From: Cytophagaceae bacterium
GTDB taxonomy: Bacteria; Bacteroidota; Bacteroidia; Cytophagales; UBA9547
NCBI GenBank assembly: GCA_027488865.1
Contig: JAIYAU010000034.1
Span: 1-64,000 of the forward strand
Length of the DNA: 64,000 bases
Reading direction: 5' to 3'
The position numbers and the translations under genes were made by a program. Of the stretch, positions 35,465-44,787 are shown one piece after another (the stretch's first letter is position 1; each line of letters begins with the position of its first letter). Below the pieces are notes generated by a model. That model saw only the letters and a list, made by a program, of their open reading frames with translations. It did not search any database and had not been told where the DNA came from.

Positions 35465-35710
35465 CGAACGTTGAAGATTGGTAAAGTGTAAAGTACATTT
35501 GCTTTACACGACTAATAAGGTTGCAAAAGTATATAAATCAAATAAAAACTGAAAGAAAATAATGAAACTCTTGGCAGACGGATCTCTAAGGTTTAATCCA
35601 AATTTTTATTTTAAAGAAAATCTTATGAAAATAAACCTATTACTTTAAATTTTAATATTTATATAACTAATCACTTGTATAATTAACGTACTAACTAGAA
35701 ATTGCAGAAA

Positions 35711-36472
35711 TTAAAATTTAAAAAAGTCGTTAAAAGTATCTCCTCTAAGGCCTAACCTAATGGTTTCAAGCGGAATAACCTCGTTAGGAGCTATATTCCC
35801 GAGGTTGACATTGGTTCCTAATAATTTTATAAACCACACCTGTTGAGATTTTTGTGGAGCTTCCCAGATAATCTTGTCACTAGGTATTTTAGTAATAATT
35901 TCTTGAACTAGTCCCTGTCTTACCTCCCCTCCTGACCTAAAAAGCCCAACATTACCACCTTCTCTTGCTTCTCCTATTACTTTCCAAGAACCTGCATCAA
36001 GCTCTTTTTGCATAAGTTCAATCCATTTATAAGGTGGAATAATAACCGTATCATCTTTTGAGCCCACTTCTGATAAAACGGTGACATGTTTCGCAACCTG
36101 TCTAATATACTCACATTTAATATCATGATCAAGGGTAATGGATCCATCAGATACTTCGGCATGAGCCAAACCAAATTTATCAATTACCCTCAAATAATCC
36201 TCAAACTGCCCACGTACTATGAAAGCCTCAAAAAGAGTACCCCCAAAATACACTGGAATCCCGGCAGATTTGTATACTGCCAGCTTTTCGGATAGCTTGG
36301 GAGTGACATACGAAGTGGCCCAACCTAACTTTACGATATCAACATGATCCGCACTTATGCTTAAAAAATCCTCAACCTCTCTTATGCTAAGGCCTTTGTC
36401 CATTGCCATTGTAAAACCCTCGCTACGTGGCTTTTGAGTCCTTTGTGGGACATTCTTTAATTCGAAGTTCAT
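35711..36472 (-). CDS. comA: Phosphosulfolactate synthase
   Basis: 253 residues. Family PF02679-type TIM barrel that adds sulfite to phosphoenolpyruvate to give (2R)-phosphosulfolactate. Seen: DHVDIVKLGWATSYV (about residues 42-56), VYFGGTLFEAF, HAEVSDGSITLD (about 104-115), VLSEVGSKD, EAREGGNVGLF (about 167-177) and LGNIAPNEVIPLETIRLGLRGDT at the C-terminus. In methanogens it starts coenzyme M synthesis; in Bacteroidota the product may feed sulfolactate or cysteate pools, possibly for sulfonolipids (inference). Its ATG overlaps the stop of the TPR gene by one base. Confidence 0.88.
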   Translation of the reverse strand: MNFELKNVPQRTQKPRSEGFTMAMDKGLSIREVEDFLSISADHVDIVKLGWATSYVTPKLSEKLAVYKSAGIPVYFGGTLFEAFIVRGQFEDYLRVIDKFGLAHAEVSDGSITLDHDIKCEYIRQVAKHVTVLSEVGSKDDTVIIPPYKWIELMQKELDAGSWKVIGEAREGGNVGLFRSGGEVRQGLVQEIITKIPSDKIIWEAPQKSQQVWFIKLLGTNVNLGNIAPNEVIPLETIRLGLRGDTFNDFFKF

Positions 36473-37878
36473 TAAAAATTATCTTTCTTAAATTGGTCAA
36501 TGATTTTAAAAATCGCCTTTTGGGTCTCTAACTCTGTAAAGTATTCAAAAAGAACAGTATGTTTATCATAGTCCAAAATTAGCGCATTTTCTAGATATAA
36601 TAACGCTTCTTTATACATTCCTCCATCAATCATGTATACTACAACGCGATAATATAGCTCAGATTCCTGAGGGAGCTCATCAATGCCATTAATTAATATA
36701 TCAATTGCTTTAATAAAATCATCTTGGTCATAAAACATTTCTGACCAATTGAGCCAAACGTCGCTGTTTGCAGGATCCATGTTGGCCGCTGTCTCATAAT
36801 CTTCATTTGCAGATTGAAAATTACCTACAAAGTATTCAGCATCTGCCTTGGCCAATACAAATTCAGGGTTAGTATTATCTAATTCTATCGACTTCTTGAA
36901 ATAGTGTAATGCTTCAAACGCCTTATCCTGATTATAAAGGCAAATTCCAATTCCGTACCAACTATCTGCATATTTTGCATCTAATTTCATTGCTCTTCGG
37001 TAATAATGAAGTGCAGTATCAAATTGGTCTAATTTTTCAAAACAAGAACCTAAACAACAATAGGTTTCTGCAGTAGGATCCTCATGTTCTAAGGTTTTTT
37101 CATAACATTCTATGGCCTTGTTAAAATCTTCCTTGTTGGCATAAATATTAGCCATATTAAAATACGCAGAAGAAAAATCAATTTTAATAATGGTGGCATA
37201 TTCATAGGCCCACAAAGATTTATCCCAATCTTCGAGCTTGCTGTAAGCAACACCTAAGTTATACCAAGCTGAGTGCGCAAACGGATCTTGATCAATAAAT
37301 TTTTCGTAAAACGAAATGCTTGTTTCAAGCTGTCCAGTCAGATCAAGACAAAATGCTAACTCATATAACGCGTCTTCATGTTCGATGTTAAGATCAATTA
37401 CTTGTTTGTAATAAATTATTGCTTCTTCATATTTGGCCAAACACTGTAAAGCGTATCCTGTATGAAAGTACAAATCTTCTTTTTCCTCTAGTAAAGGTTC
37501 AATTTTTTTGAAATGAGCCACTGCTTTGTCGTATTGGCCGTTATGACCATATACTAAACCTCGCATTATTAAAACATCTTGGTCATTTGGATTTAAAATT
37601 TCAAGGTTGTCAAGAATTTCTGTAGCCTCTTCAAAATGACCAGAATTGATTAACAACTGAGCTCTGTTTATATAAAGTTCTGAAGAATAAGGGTATTGTT
37701 TTAAAGCATATTCTACTGCTTTAAGTGCCTTCTTTATTCTACCAGTTTCTGCGTAGTAGTCAATTATATACTCGTAAGCATCTAGGTCAAAAAAGTAATA
37801 GTCGTTGTTTTGAATCATCTCTTCAAAACGTTTTACTGCCTCCCTCCCGTCATCACTTTCTTTAAATCGATGTCCCAT
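36472..37878 (-). CDS. Tetratricopeptide-repeat protein
   Basis: 468 residues from the ATG at 37878; a TTG two codons further upstream also stays in frame. At least ten TPR units run almost end to end (typical YDKAVAHFKK, YEEAIIYYKQ, FNKAIECYEK, FEALHYFKKS). It has no signal peptide and no membrane helix, so it is a cytoplasmic scaffold. It is acidic. Translationally coupled with comA through a TAATG overlap, a pairing I have seen in related genomes. Function unknown. Confidence 0.85.
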   Translation of the reverse strand: MGHRFKESDDGREAVKRFEEMIQNNDYYFFDLDAYEYIIDYYAETGRIKKALKAVEYALKQYPYSSELYINRAQLLINSGHFEEATEILDNLEILNPNDQDVLIMRGLVYGHNGQYDKAVAHFKKIEPLLEEKEDLYFHTGYALQCLAKYEEAIIYYKQVIDLNIEHEDALYELAFCLDLTGQLETSISFYEKFIDQDPFAHSAWYNLGVAYSKLEDWDKSLWAYEYATIIKIDFSSAYFNMANIYANKEDFNKAIECYEKTLEHEDPTAETYCCLGSCFEKLDQFDTALHYYRRAMKLDAKYADSWYGIGICLYNQDKAFEALHYFKKSIELDNTNPEFVLAKADAEYFVGNFQSANEDYETAANMDPANSDVWLNWSEMFYDQDDFIKAIDILINGIDELPQESELYYRVVVYMIDGGMYKEALLYLENALILDYDKHTVLFEYFTELETQKAIFKIIDQFKKDNF

Positions 37879-37970
37879 ACACAAATTTTATTAGTTCAAA
37901 TTATCCAAGCTGCACAGGTTTTACACCTTATTTATAGAACTAAATATATAAAAAACATTTAATTCTAGTA

Positions 37971-38954
37971 TCAAATAGGCCCATGTTTTTCAATTATTTC
38001 TTTACAACACCCATCTAGTGACATATCTAAATCAATAAACTGGTGTTTAAATGCAATTTCTGCTTTCTTTGACAGGAATACGTACGTAGATTGTGATAGT
38101 TTAGCCGTTTCCTTGGTAATTAAGGGCTCTTCCTTAGTTATAATTGATTTTAAGTAAGAAATTCTCCATACAATAGCTGCAAGCAAGGGAGTAACCTTGA
38201 GGTTGGGAGGCTTTTTGTTTAGCCTAGTTGCCAACTTTTTAAAAAAATCATGGTAAGTAATAGCGCCTCCGTTTAGTATAAATCTTTGACCAAAAATAGG
38301 GGAAGAAATGTTTTTAAGTATGATATTGACGATATCATTTACGTCTATGTAATTTAAATTACCTGTGGTATAAAATTTATTTTCGTTCAATACATATTTG
38401 AATAGTCTGGAACTGCTTCTACTCAAATTACCCACCGCCAATACTACCGATGGGCAAAATATGGTTGCTAACAAACCTTCTTCTATTCCTCTCCACACCT
38501 CTAATTCTGAGAGGTATTTGGTTTTGGCATAGTATGAATTAATATCACTATCGCTCCATGTGCTGTTTTCAGTAATTTCAGATTCTTTTCCTCTGCCAAG
38601 TGCTGCAACTGAACTAATGTGAATTAATCGTTTATTGTGCTTTAAGCATAGGTTTACAATGTTTTTGGTGCCTTCTACATTGGTCTGATACATAGCTTCA
38701 AACTTACTTGGTGAAAAGGAAACTAATGCCGCGGTATGAATCACCACTTCACAATTCTGTATCTCCTCTTCCAATGCAACTATATCAAGCACATCTATTT
38801 CTACCCATTTTAGTTGTTGATGTGTAAAAGGTATCATTGAGCTAGGCCGTTTTGTGGCCACTACCTTATAACCACTTTTTATCAAACTAGTTATAAGCTC
38901 GGTACCAATTAGACCTGTGCCTCCGGTAATAAATACTTGATTTGATAATTGCAA
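37971..38954 (-). CDS. NAD-dependent epimerase/dehydratase-like protein
   Basis: 327 residues. Rossmann start FITGGTGLIGTELI (8-21) with the GxxGxxG fingerprint. It continues with HTAALVSFSP, an ISSVAALG strand and the catalytic YAKTKYLSE (Tyr-x-x-x-Lys, about 141). Extended SDR of the dihydroflavonol-reductase-like type; substrate unknown. It follows the CpsB-like gene after five bases, so it probably belongs to the exopolysaccharide operon and could act on a nucleotide sugar. Confidence 0.85.
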   Translation of the reverse strand: MQLSNQVFITGGTGLIGTELITSLIKSGYKVVATKRPSSMIPFTHQQLKWVEIDVLDIVALEEEIQNCEVVIHTAALVSFSPSKFEAMYQTNVEGTKNIVNLCLKHNKRLIHISSVAALGRGKESEITENSTWSDSDINSYYAKTKYLSELEVWRGIEEGLLATIFCPSVVLAVGNLSRSSSRLFKYVLNENKFYTTGNLNYIDVNDIVNIILKNISSPIFGQRFILNGGAITYHDFFKKLATRLNKKPPNLKVTPLLAAIVWRISYLKSIITKEEPLITKETAKLSQSTYVFLSKKAEIAFKHQFIDLDMSLDGCCKEIIEKHGPI

Positions 38955-38959
38955 AGTGT

Positions 38960-39700
38960 TTAAAGTAAAGTATTATTAAGTAAAGGAAGGTCTAAAAGCT
39001 TTTTGTAGTACTTAGTGTTGACCGCCTTAGATAATTCTTGAATATGCTTCATCGAATGACAATCACTACTTACAAAGTTTACCATTTTTGCATCAATTAA
39101 CTTTTCTGCCACTTTTTTTATCTCATTTGAATAATATCCAGAAAGTGACAAAATATTTATTTGGAACAAAATATCACGTTCGTAAAGTGCTTCATATTTT
39201 TCAAAGTCATCGTGTAAATATAGATAACGCTCAGGATGCGCCAAAATGGGCTTATAACCTCTGCTTTTCATCTCAAATACTACAGAATTTAATTGACGAG
39301 ATTCATTCATAAAAGCAGTTTCGAATAAAACATAATTTTTACCAAAACTTAAAAGAGGCTGATCTTGTTCTACTAGTTTTACAAAATCTTCATCCAAATA
39401 ATATTCTGCGGCTGCTTCAAGTTCAACATCTAATTGAGCCTTTTTTACTTCTTCTTTTAAAATTTTTAATCGTGGAAGGATATTATCTGGACCATTTTTA
39501 TAAAAGTCGCTCATGATGTGTGGTGTCATGATAATCTTCTTCCGTCCTAGGGCTATTAGGCCTTTAATTAGTTCAATCGATTCTTCTATATCGTGAGAGC
39601 CATCATCTACACCATAAATTAAATGATTGTGCATATCTACTTGCACCGTGTCCATCACTTGAATTGGCGTAGATTTAAAAAAAGTGTCGAAGAGTCCCAT
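38960..39700 (-). CDS. CpsB/CapC-type tyrosine-protein phosphatase
   Basis: 246 residues, PHP-fold metallophosphatase. Seen: VDMHNHLIYGVDDGSHDIEE (21-40) with the metal-binding His pair and Asp, MTPHIMSDFYKNGPDNI (about 58-75), ILAHPERYLYL (about 154-164) and FVSSDCHSMKH (about 214-224). The family dephosphorylates the tyrosine tail of Wzc/CpsD kinases, controlling polymer length and export. It lies three bases after the kinase gene, as expected for a kinase-phosphatase pair. Confidence 0.92.
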   Translation of the reverse strand: MGLFDTFFKSTPIQVMDTVQVDMHNHLIYGVDDGSHDIEESIELIKGLIALGRKKIIMTPHIMSDFYKNGPDNILPRLKILKEEVKKAQLDVELEAAAEYYLDEDFVKLVEQDQPLLSFGKNYVLFETAFMNESRQLNSVVFEMKSRGYKPILAHPERYLYLHDDFEKYEALYERDILFQINILSLSGYYSNEIKKVAEKLIDAKMVNFVSSDCHSMKHIQELSKAVNTKYYKKLLDLPLLNNTLL

Positions 39701-39703
39701 AGT

Positions 39704-42151
39704 TTACCTTTTCACCAATCTAATTATTTTTTCTAATAAACCTACTTTTTCATGATTATCCTCTGTGTAATAACCTCCTCCGTAACCATAGCCGTAACCA
39801 TAGCCATACTGATATCCATAACCATAACGCATGTTGGAGTCAAAACCATTTAAAATCACCGTTAATTTCTTAAAGCCATTTTTGTTAACCAATCTATTAA
39901 TGTTCCTTTCAAAACCTTTTTTTGAATATTCCGCTCTCACTACATAAATTGGCAAATCCACCTTTTTCATTATAATAATTCCGTCTGTGACTAAACCCAC
40001 AGGTGGAGAATCAATAAATATTACATCGTAAATCTTATGCATTTCTTTGAGCAGGTCATCAAATTCCTTTCTTAATATTAATTCAGAAGGATTTGGAGGG
40101 GTGGGTCCAGCCGTTATAAAGTCCAAGGTATCGATAGCCGTATGATGAACACATTCTTTTAGCTTATGTTTTCCAATAAGTATAGTACTCATACCTTTGT
40201 CATTATCCACATCGAAGGCCATGTGTATTTTTGGTTTACGCATATCAAGGTCTATTATAAGTACCCTTGCACCGGACATGGCAATTACCCCACTTAAATT
40301 AACAGCAACAAAAGTTTTGCCCTCACCACTAATAGTAGAGGTAATGGAAATAATTTTCTTAATGTTGTCCTTTGTGGGAATAAACTCAAGATTAGTCCTT
40401 ATAGACCGAAGCGCCTCACTGATAGGCGATTTAGGATTTTTATCCACAATCATTCTAGAAACCTCCATCTTTTCCTTAATGTACTTAGGCACCACTCCTA
40501 TAACAGGCGCAATTGTAGACTTTTCAAGTTCTCCCTGGTTGTTGATAGTATTGTGTAAAAAGTATTTTACAACTATCAAAATAAAACTTATTACAAAACC
40601 CACCAAACCTGAAATTAAATATATTAAACTCTTTTGTGGATAAATTGGGGAGCTAGGATAGTTTGGCTCTGACAATACTGTAAATTCTGCAACAGTACCT
40701 GCTTTAGAAATCCCATATTCAGCCTTTTTTTCTATCAGTAGCAGATAAAATTTTTCATATATTGTATAAAAACGTTTTAAACGTGTAAGTTCTGTGTCTT
40801 TAGAGGGCAATTTGGTAAACTTGTTCTCATATTCGTTAATCTTATCTGACAAACTCAAAATTTTATCATAGATATCTTTTTTATGAAATAAAATAATAGA
40901 AAGTGTAGTACTCCTTAGATTATCAAGCTCTATTTTTTTCTGATGTACAGCAAAGGTGTTTTCAGAAGAACTAGTTAGAATAATTGCCAAATCTGCTTGT
41001 ATTTTATTAAACTGGGCAATTGTTTGGCTTATTTGTGGGTCATTAACTTTAATCAAACTAGGAATCGAAGGCTTTATCTCATTATTGTCAAAAATCCTTT
41101 TTTTGAGATCTTCAAGGCTTTCAAGCTGTTCCTTAAGTTCATTTAACAATTTTTCGTTATCATCAATTTTGGCTAGCGATTTACCCAGATCTGTTTTGAT
41201 ATCATAGGTTTTATTTGACTTGGCAAAATTTTCTAATTGAAGCTCATAATCTTCAAGGCTTTCTTCAGTTTGATTTAATTGATCAGTTAAGAACTGGATG
41301 GTTTGTTCTTGAGCCTTAAATTTTTTAACCAATGTCTCATTTAGGTAAACAGAATCTATTGCTTTTACTGCATCACGCGCCTTTTCAGGATTAAAATCTT
41401 TAAAAAATATTTGGATAGTTTTGGCCTCTGGGTTTACTATTTTAACCTCTGTATTTTTTGCCAAATAATCAATTTGATTTTCAAGACTATTAATTGTAAA
41501 AAAGTAATGTTTATCAAGTTCCGTGGAAATGAGGTTGTTGAGATTCAAGGATATTTTAAGTGAGATACCATCTTTTTCAATAATTTTTCCAAATAAATAT
41601 TCACCCTTATCCCATCCTAAACTTGAACAAGAAAGTTCAAATCTCATATTATCAATTAGTTTAACATCTATTTGATGGTTGAATATATTTGGGTTGAGGA
41701 CATTGTAATCTACATTAAATGGTGCATTTTTATAACGCTCCAAATAATTAATATCTCCGTAAGCATAACACGTTACCTTATCATTGAGCAATTTAGCAGC
41801 CTTTTCATAAATCAATCGGGACTTAATCAACTCTACTTCTCCTGAAAGCGAAGTGGTGTTTATTAGCTCGGTTCCCTTACTTAATCCTAACCCTAGGTTA
41901 TTTGCTTCTTCCTTAGTATCGAGTTTAATAATTGAGGAAGATTGATAAATTGGTTTAGTATACCTATTATACATAAATCCTCCTGTGAGGGTGACCAAGA
42001 ATATGCTTATAACCCAAAATATATTTTTTCGAGTTACTACTAAAAGTTTTATGAAATCAAGGTCATTTAGAAAGTTAGAATCCTCCTCATCATCTGCAAT
42101 ATGATTGTGATTGGCTAATTCATAAAGATCTTCCTTATTCTCTTCCTTCAT
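39704..42151 (-). CDS. Wzc-type polysaccharide co-polymerase/tyrosine kinase
   Basis: 815 residues, inner membrane. The N-terminal Wzz domain has a membrane helix near residue 40-60 and a long periplasmic coiled-coil region (about 270-480). A second helix near 520-540 leads to a cytoplasmic BY-kinase with Walker A STISGEGKTF (about 602-611), Walker A' VLIIDLDMRKP (about 630) and Walker B VIFIDSPP (about 700). The C-terminus is an unusually long Tyr/Gly cluster (RYGYGYQYGYGYGYGYGGGYY), the autophosphorylation site. It assembles and exports capsule or exopolysaccharide with the Wza-like protein; start and stop overlap that gene by one base. Confidence 0.92.
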   Translation of the reverse strand: MKEENKEDLYELANHNHIADDEEDSNFLNDLDFIKLLVVTRKNIFWVISIFLVTLTGGFMYNRYTKPIYQSSSIIKLDTKEEANNLGLGLSKGTELINTTSLSGEVELIKSRLIYEKAAKLLNDKVTCYAYGDINYLERYKNAPFNVDYNVLNPNIFNHQIDVKLIDNMRFELSCSSLGWDKGEYLFGKIIEKDGISLKISLNLNNLISTELDKHYFFTINSLENQIDYLAKNTEVKIVNPEAKTIQIFFKDFNPEKARDAVKAIDSVYLNETLVKKFKAQEQTIQFLTDQLNQTEESLEDYELQLENFAKSNKTYDIKTDLGKSLAKIDDNEKLLNELKEQLESLEDLKKRIFDNNEIKPSIPSLIKVNDPQISQTIAQFNKIQADLAIILTSSSENTFAVHQKKIELDNLRSTTLSIILFHKKDIYDKILSLSDKINEYENKFTKLPSKDTELTRLKRFYTIYEKFYLLLIEKKAEYGISKAGTVAEFTVLSEPNYPSSPIYPQKSLIYLISGLVGFVISFILIVVKYFLHNTINNQGELEKSTIAPVIGVVPKYIKEKMEVSRMIVDKNPKSPISEALRSIRTNLEFIPTKDNIKKIISITSTISGEGKTFVAVNLSGVIAMSGARVLIIDLDMRKPKIHMAFDVDNDKGMSTILIGKHKLKECVHHTAIDTLDFITAGPTPPNPSELILRKEFDDLLKEMHKIYDVIFIDSPPVGLVTDGIIIMKKVDLPIYVVRAEYSKKGFERNINRLVNKNGFKKLTVILNGFDSNMRYGYGYQYGYGYGYGYGGGYYTEDNHEKVGLLEKIIRLVKR

Positions 42152-42957
42152 TATCTGGTAAATTGGTTTATAGCCAAATAAAATCCTAAAAATCCAAAAA
42201 TAACCGACGTTACAGTAGAAACCTCTTGTAGAGCTTGTTGTACTCTTCTTTGAAATCTTTCTATATAAATTATGTCATTTGGTTGTACCAATAAACTAGC
42301 TTTGCGCATTCCTTCAATGGTAGATAAATCTATGATTTGAACGGTAGGATTACTTAAATCACCTCGTATTAGCCTAATATTGTGGGACTTTGCTAGCCCA
42401 TCTAAGCCTCCTGACAATGCTAACACTTCAATAAGTGTCATATTTTCATTTTCTAGAGGCACTACACGTCCATTTCCCAAACTTGCTGTAATAGATCCAG
42501 CTGGAGCTGTGCCTAACACAAAAACCCGCTTATTTACAACCCTGCTTAAAACATAAACATCCGTATAGAATTGAGTATATTTTTGTTGCAATAAACTGTC
42601 GAGCTGATTAATAGTTAGCCCTTTTACATATTGAAAACCTATCATAGGAAATTTGGCGGTACCATCTACCAAAACAAGATATTTTTGTACACCATTATCT
42701 GGTATTATTCCAACCAATGTTTTACGTAATTCAAAATTAGGATCAATTAATCTTTCACCTTTGTTGGTAAAAATTTGAAATGTTATATAATCGTTATTTT
42801 GAATTTTGTAATTTCTCTCAAGTTTAGACAGCTCCCTATTTAAGGTATCCCCTAAATAGTTTTTATCTGTTTGGAACATAATACTTTTATTATAACAGGA
42901 TGACAAAGTCATGGTTATAATAAAAAACAGGAATATCGTAAATCTGAATTTATGCAT
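42151..42957 (-). CDS. Wza-type polysaccharide export lipoprotein
   Basis: 268 residues. Lipoprotein signal with LSSC (Cys about 21). Polysaccharide export (Poly_export) domain at about 45-130 (YKIQNNDYITFQIF ... KFPMIGFQYVKGLTINQLDS) followed by two SLBB-type segments (VFVLGTAPAGSITASLGN and LIEVLALSGGLDGLAKSHN), a membrane-proximal helix and a C-terminal hydrophobic stretch. Outer-membrane channel for polymer export. It overlaps rfbC by eight bases and the Wzc gene by one. Confidence 0.9.
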   Translation of the reverse strand: MHKFRFTIFLFFIITMTLSSCYNKSIMFQTDKNYLGDTLNRELSKLERNYKIQNNDYITFQIFTNKGERLIDPNFELRKTLVGIIPDNGVQKYLVLVDGTAKFPMIGFQYVKGLTINQLDSLLQQKYTQFYTDVYVLSRVVNKRVFVLGTAPAGSITASLGNGRVVPLENENMTLIEVLALSGGLDGLAKSHNIRLIRGDLSNPTVQIIDLSTIEGMRKASLLVQPNDIIYIERFQRRVQQALQEVSTVTSVIFGFLGFYLAINQFTR

Positions 42958-43495
42958 TTATGAGTTGAGTAACCTGTGCAAAGGTAGGCAATTCTTTATC
43001 TTTTTCTGATACTATTGGATTGGCCAATTCCCAATCAATGTTAAGTGTTTTGTCATTCCAAAGTACACCTGACTCAGAGGTTTTATCATATACATTTGTA
43101 CATTTATATGAAAATATACAATCTTCAATAGCAGCAAACCCGTGGGCAAATCCTGCTGGTATGTACACCATATTATTTTTATCGGCCTCTAACAAAAATT
43201 TAGCTGTTTGCCCAAATGTGGGAGAACCTTTTCTAATATCTACAACTACATCCAATGCTTTTCCGGTAATCACACGTACTAGTTTACCCTGTGCAAAAGG
43301 GTCTTTTTGAAAATGCAAGCCTCGAACCACTCCTTTTCTTGAAAATGATTGGTTGTCTTGTATAAAACTTTCATTAATACCTGCTTCCTTAAATTTATTT
43401 ATATGGTAAGTTTCAAAAAACACCCCTCGTTCATCAGACCAAAGTGCTGGATAAATTTCAACTAAGCCTGAGATTTTATTTAGAATTACCTTCAT
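42950..43495 (-). CDS. rfbC: dTDP-4-dehydrorhamnose 3,5-epimerase
   Basis: 181 residues, usual length. Cupin-fold enzyme of dTDP-L-rhamnose synthesis. Seen: SDERGVFFETYHINKF, the catalytic His in VVRGLHFQKDPFAQGKLVRV (His61), the Arg/Lys substrate contacts, and the catalytic Tyr region IFSYKCTNVYDKTSE (about 129-143). The rfbA, rfbB and rfbD partners are not in the window. Its position upstream of the export lipoprotein indicates rhamnose or a related deoxysugar in the polymer. Confidence 0.93.
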   Translation of the reverse strand: MKVILNKISGLVEIYPALWSDERGVFFETYHINKFKEAGINESFIQDNQSFSRKGVVRGLHFQKDPFAQGKLVRVITGKALDVVVDIRKGSPTFGQTAKFLLEADKNNMVYIPAGFAHGFAAIEDCIFSYKCTNVYDKTSESGVLWNDKTLNIDWELANPIVSEKDKELPTFAQVTQLINA

Positions 43496-43573
43496 AGAAA
43501 AAAATTTTCCAAAATTAACAATTAATTATGGATAAATTATTGAAAAGGGTTCAAAAATGCTAATCAAAGTCCC

Positions 43574-44692
43574 TTAAAAATCATCTATATTAAGTGATAC
43601 TTTAATGGCATTGATATACTTATTAATAACTATATTTTGATCATATTTTTTAACAGCAATTTGTCTAGAAACTTCCGACATATCCCTTAGTTCAGATGTA
43701 GATAAGGTCAACATCTTTTTAAGTGCTTGTGCGAGACTTTGTTCGTCTTTCGCTGTACATAAAAATCCATTCAATCCTTGTTGTACTGTTTCTTTGCAAC
43801 CAGGTACATTGGTAGTAATGATTGGTTTGGCTAATGCCAGCGCTTCTAATAGTGATTTAGGAGTACCTTCTCTGTATGAAGGCAGTACAACACAGCTTTT
43901 GTCTTTTATTATATCAAGGATATTAGCCGTAAAAGGATGATAAATCAAATCTCCATTTTGCACCCAGCTGTTTAGCATTTCTTTTGACACACCTAGCCCA
44001 CTATCAAAATCTGGTGCTCCTACGAGGTGAAACTCTACAGCAGGGTATTCTTTTTTTATTATTGCAGCAGCCTTGGCATATTCTACAACACCTTTATCAA
44101 ACAACAATCTACTTGCCATTACAAACCGAAATGGTCGAACTTGCTGAAAAGGTTGGGGCTCAAATTTAATTAAATCTACTCCCGACCCCGGTAATAAGTC
44201 AGTAATATCTGAAGCGACTAGGCCCTGTGCCACGAACAGGTTGCGGTCATCTTCATTTTGAAAAAAGACCAATTTTGGAAATCTAAAAGCAAATCGATAC
44301 ATTATTTTTGCAACCACACTAGTTAAATTATGGTGTAAAAAGACCGTACCTAGCCCAGAAACATTGTTAATTACCGGAATATTTAATATTGCTGAGGCTA
44401 AAGTACCATATATGTTACACTTTATGGTATACTGCAATGTGATATCAGGCTTTTGATTACGAAATAAGATAAATAATCTAAACAAGTATTTCAGGTCTGA
44501 AAAAGGGTTAGAACCTTTGTTCTGCAAGGAAATGTCGATACAGTTACAACCAAGTTTAATTAAATTGGGGGTAAATTCATCCCACGGGGCAATTACCACA
44601 ATCTGATGTTTTTGTTTAAGAAGTTCAATTATTAGAGGTATTCTAAAATTATAAATGTTCCAACTTGTATTGGCGATGAAAGCTACCTTCAT
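43574..44692 (-). CDS. Family 4 (GT-B) glycosyltransferase
   Basis: 372 residues. GT-B fold: the N-terminal acceptor domain begins KVAFIANTSWNIYNFR. The C-terminal donor domain has VMASRLLFDKGVVEYAKAA (about 200) and the E-x7-E-like SYREGTPKSLLEALALAKPI (about 285-304). The pattern resembles lipid-linked GalNAc/sugar transferases of the PglA type. It probably adds a sugar to an undecaprenyl-linked repeat unit of the exopolysaccharide. First gene of the minus-strand polysaccharide operon, 78 bases before rfbC. Confidence 0.88.
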   Translation of the reverse strand: MKVAFIANTSWNIYNFRIPLIIELLKQKHQIVVIAPWDEFTPNLIKLGCNCIDISLQNKGSNPFSDLKYLFRLFILFRNQKPDITLQYTIKCNIYGTLASAILNIPVINNVSGLGTVFLHHNLTSVVAKIMYRFAFRFPKLVFFQNEDDRNLFVAQGLVASDITDLLPGSGVDLIKFEPQPFQQVRPFRFVMASRLLFDKGVVEYAKAAAIIKKEYPAVEFHLVGAPDFDSGLGVSKEMLNSWVQNGDLIYHPFTANILDIIKDKSCVVLPSYREGTPKSLLEALALAKPIITTNVPGCKETVQQGLNGFLCTAKDEQSLAQALKKMLTLSTSELRDMSEVSRQIAVKKYDQNIVINKYINAIKVSLNIDDF

Positions 44693-44787
44693 AATACATA
44701 TAAATTACTTTACCAAAATATTCCAAGGCTATTTTGGTCTTATTTGCATTTGTTTACACAAAATCGTTCCTTTGATGACCAAATATA

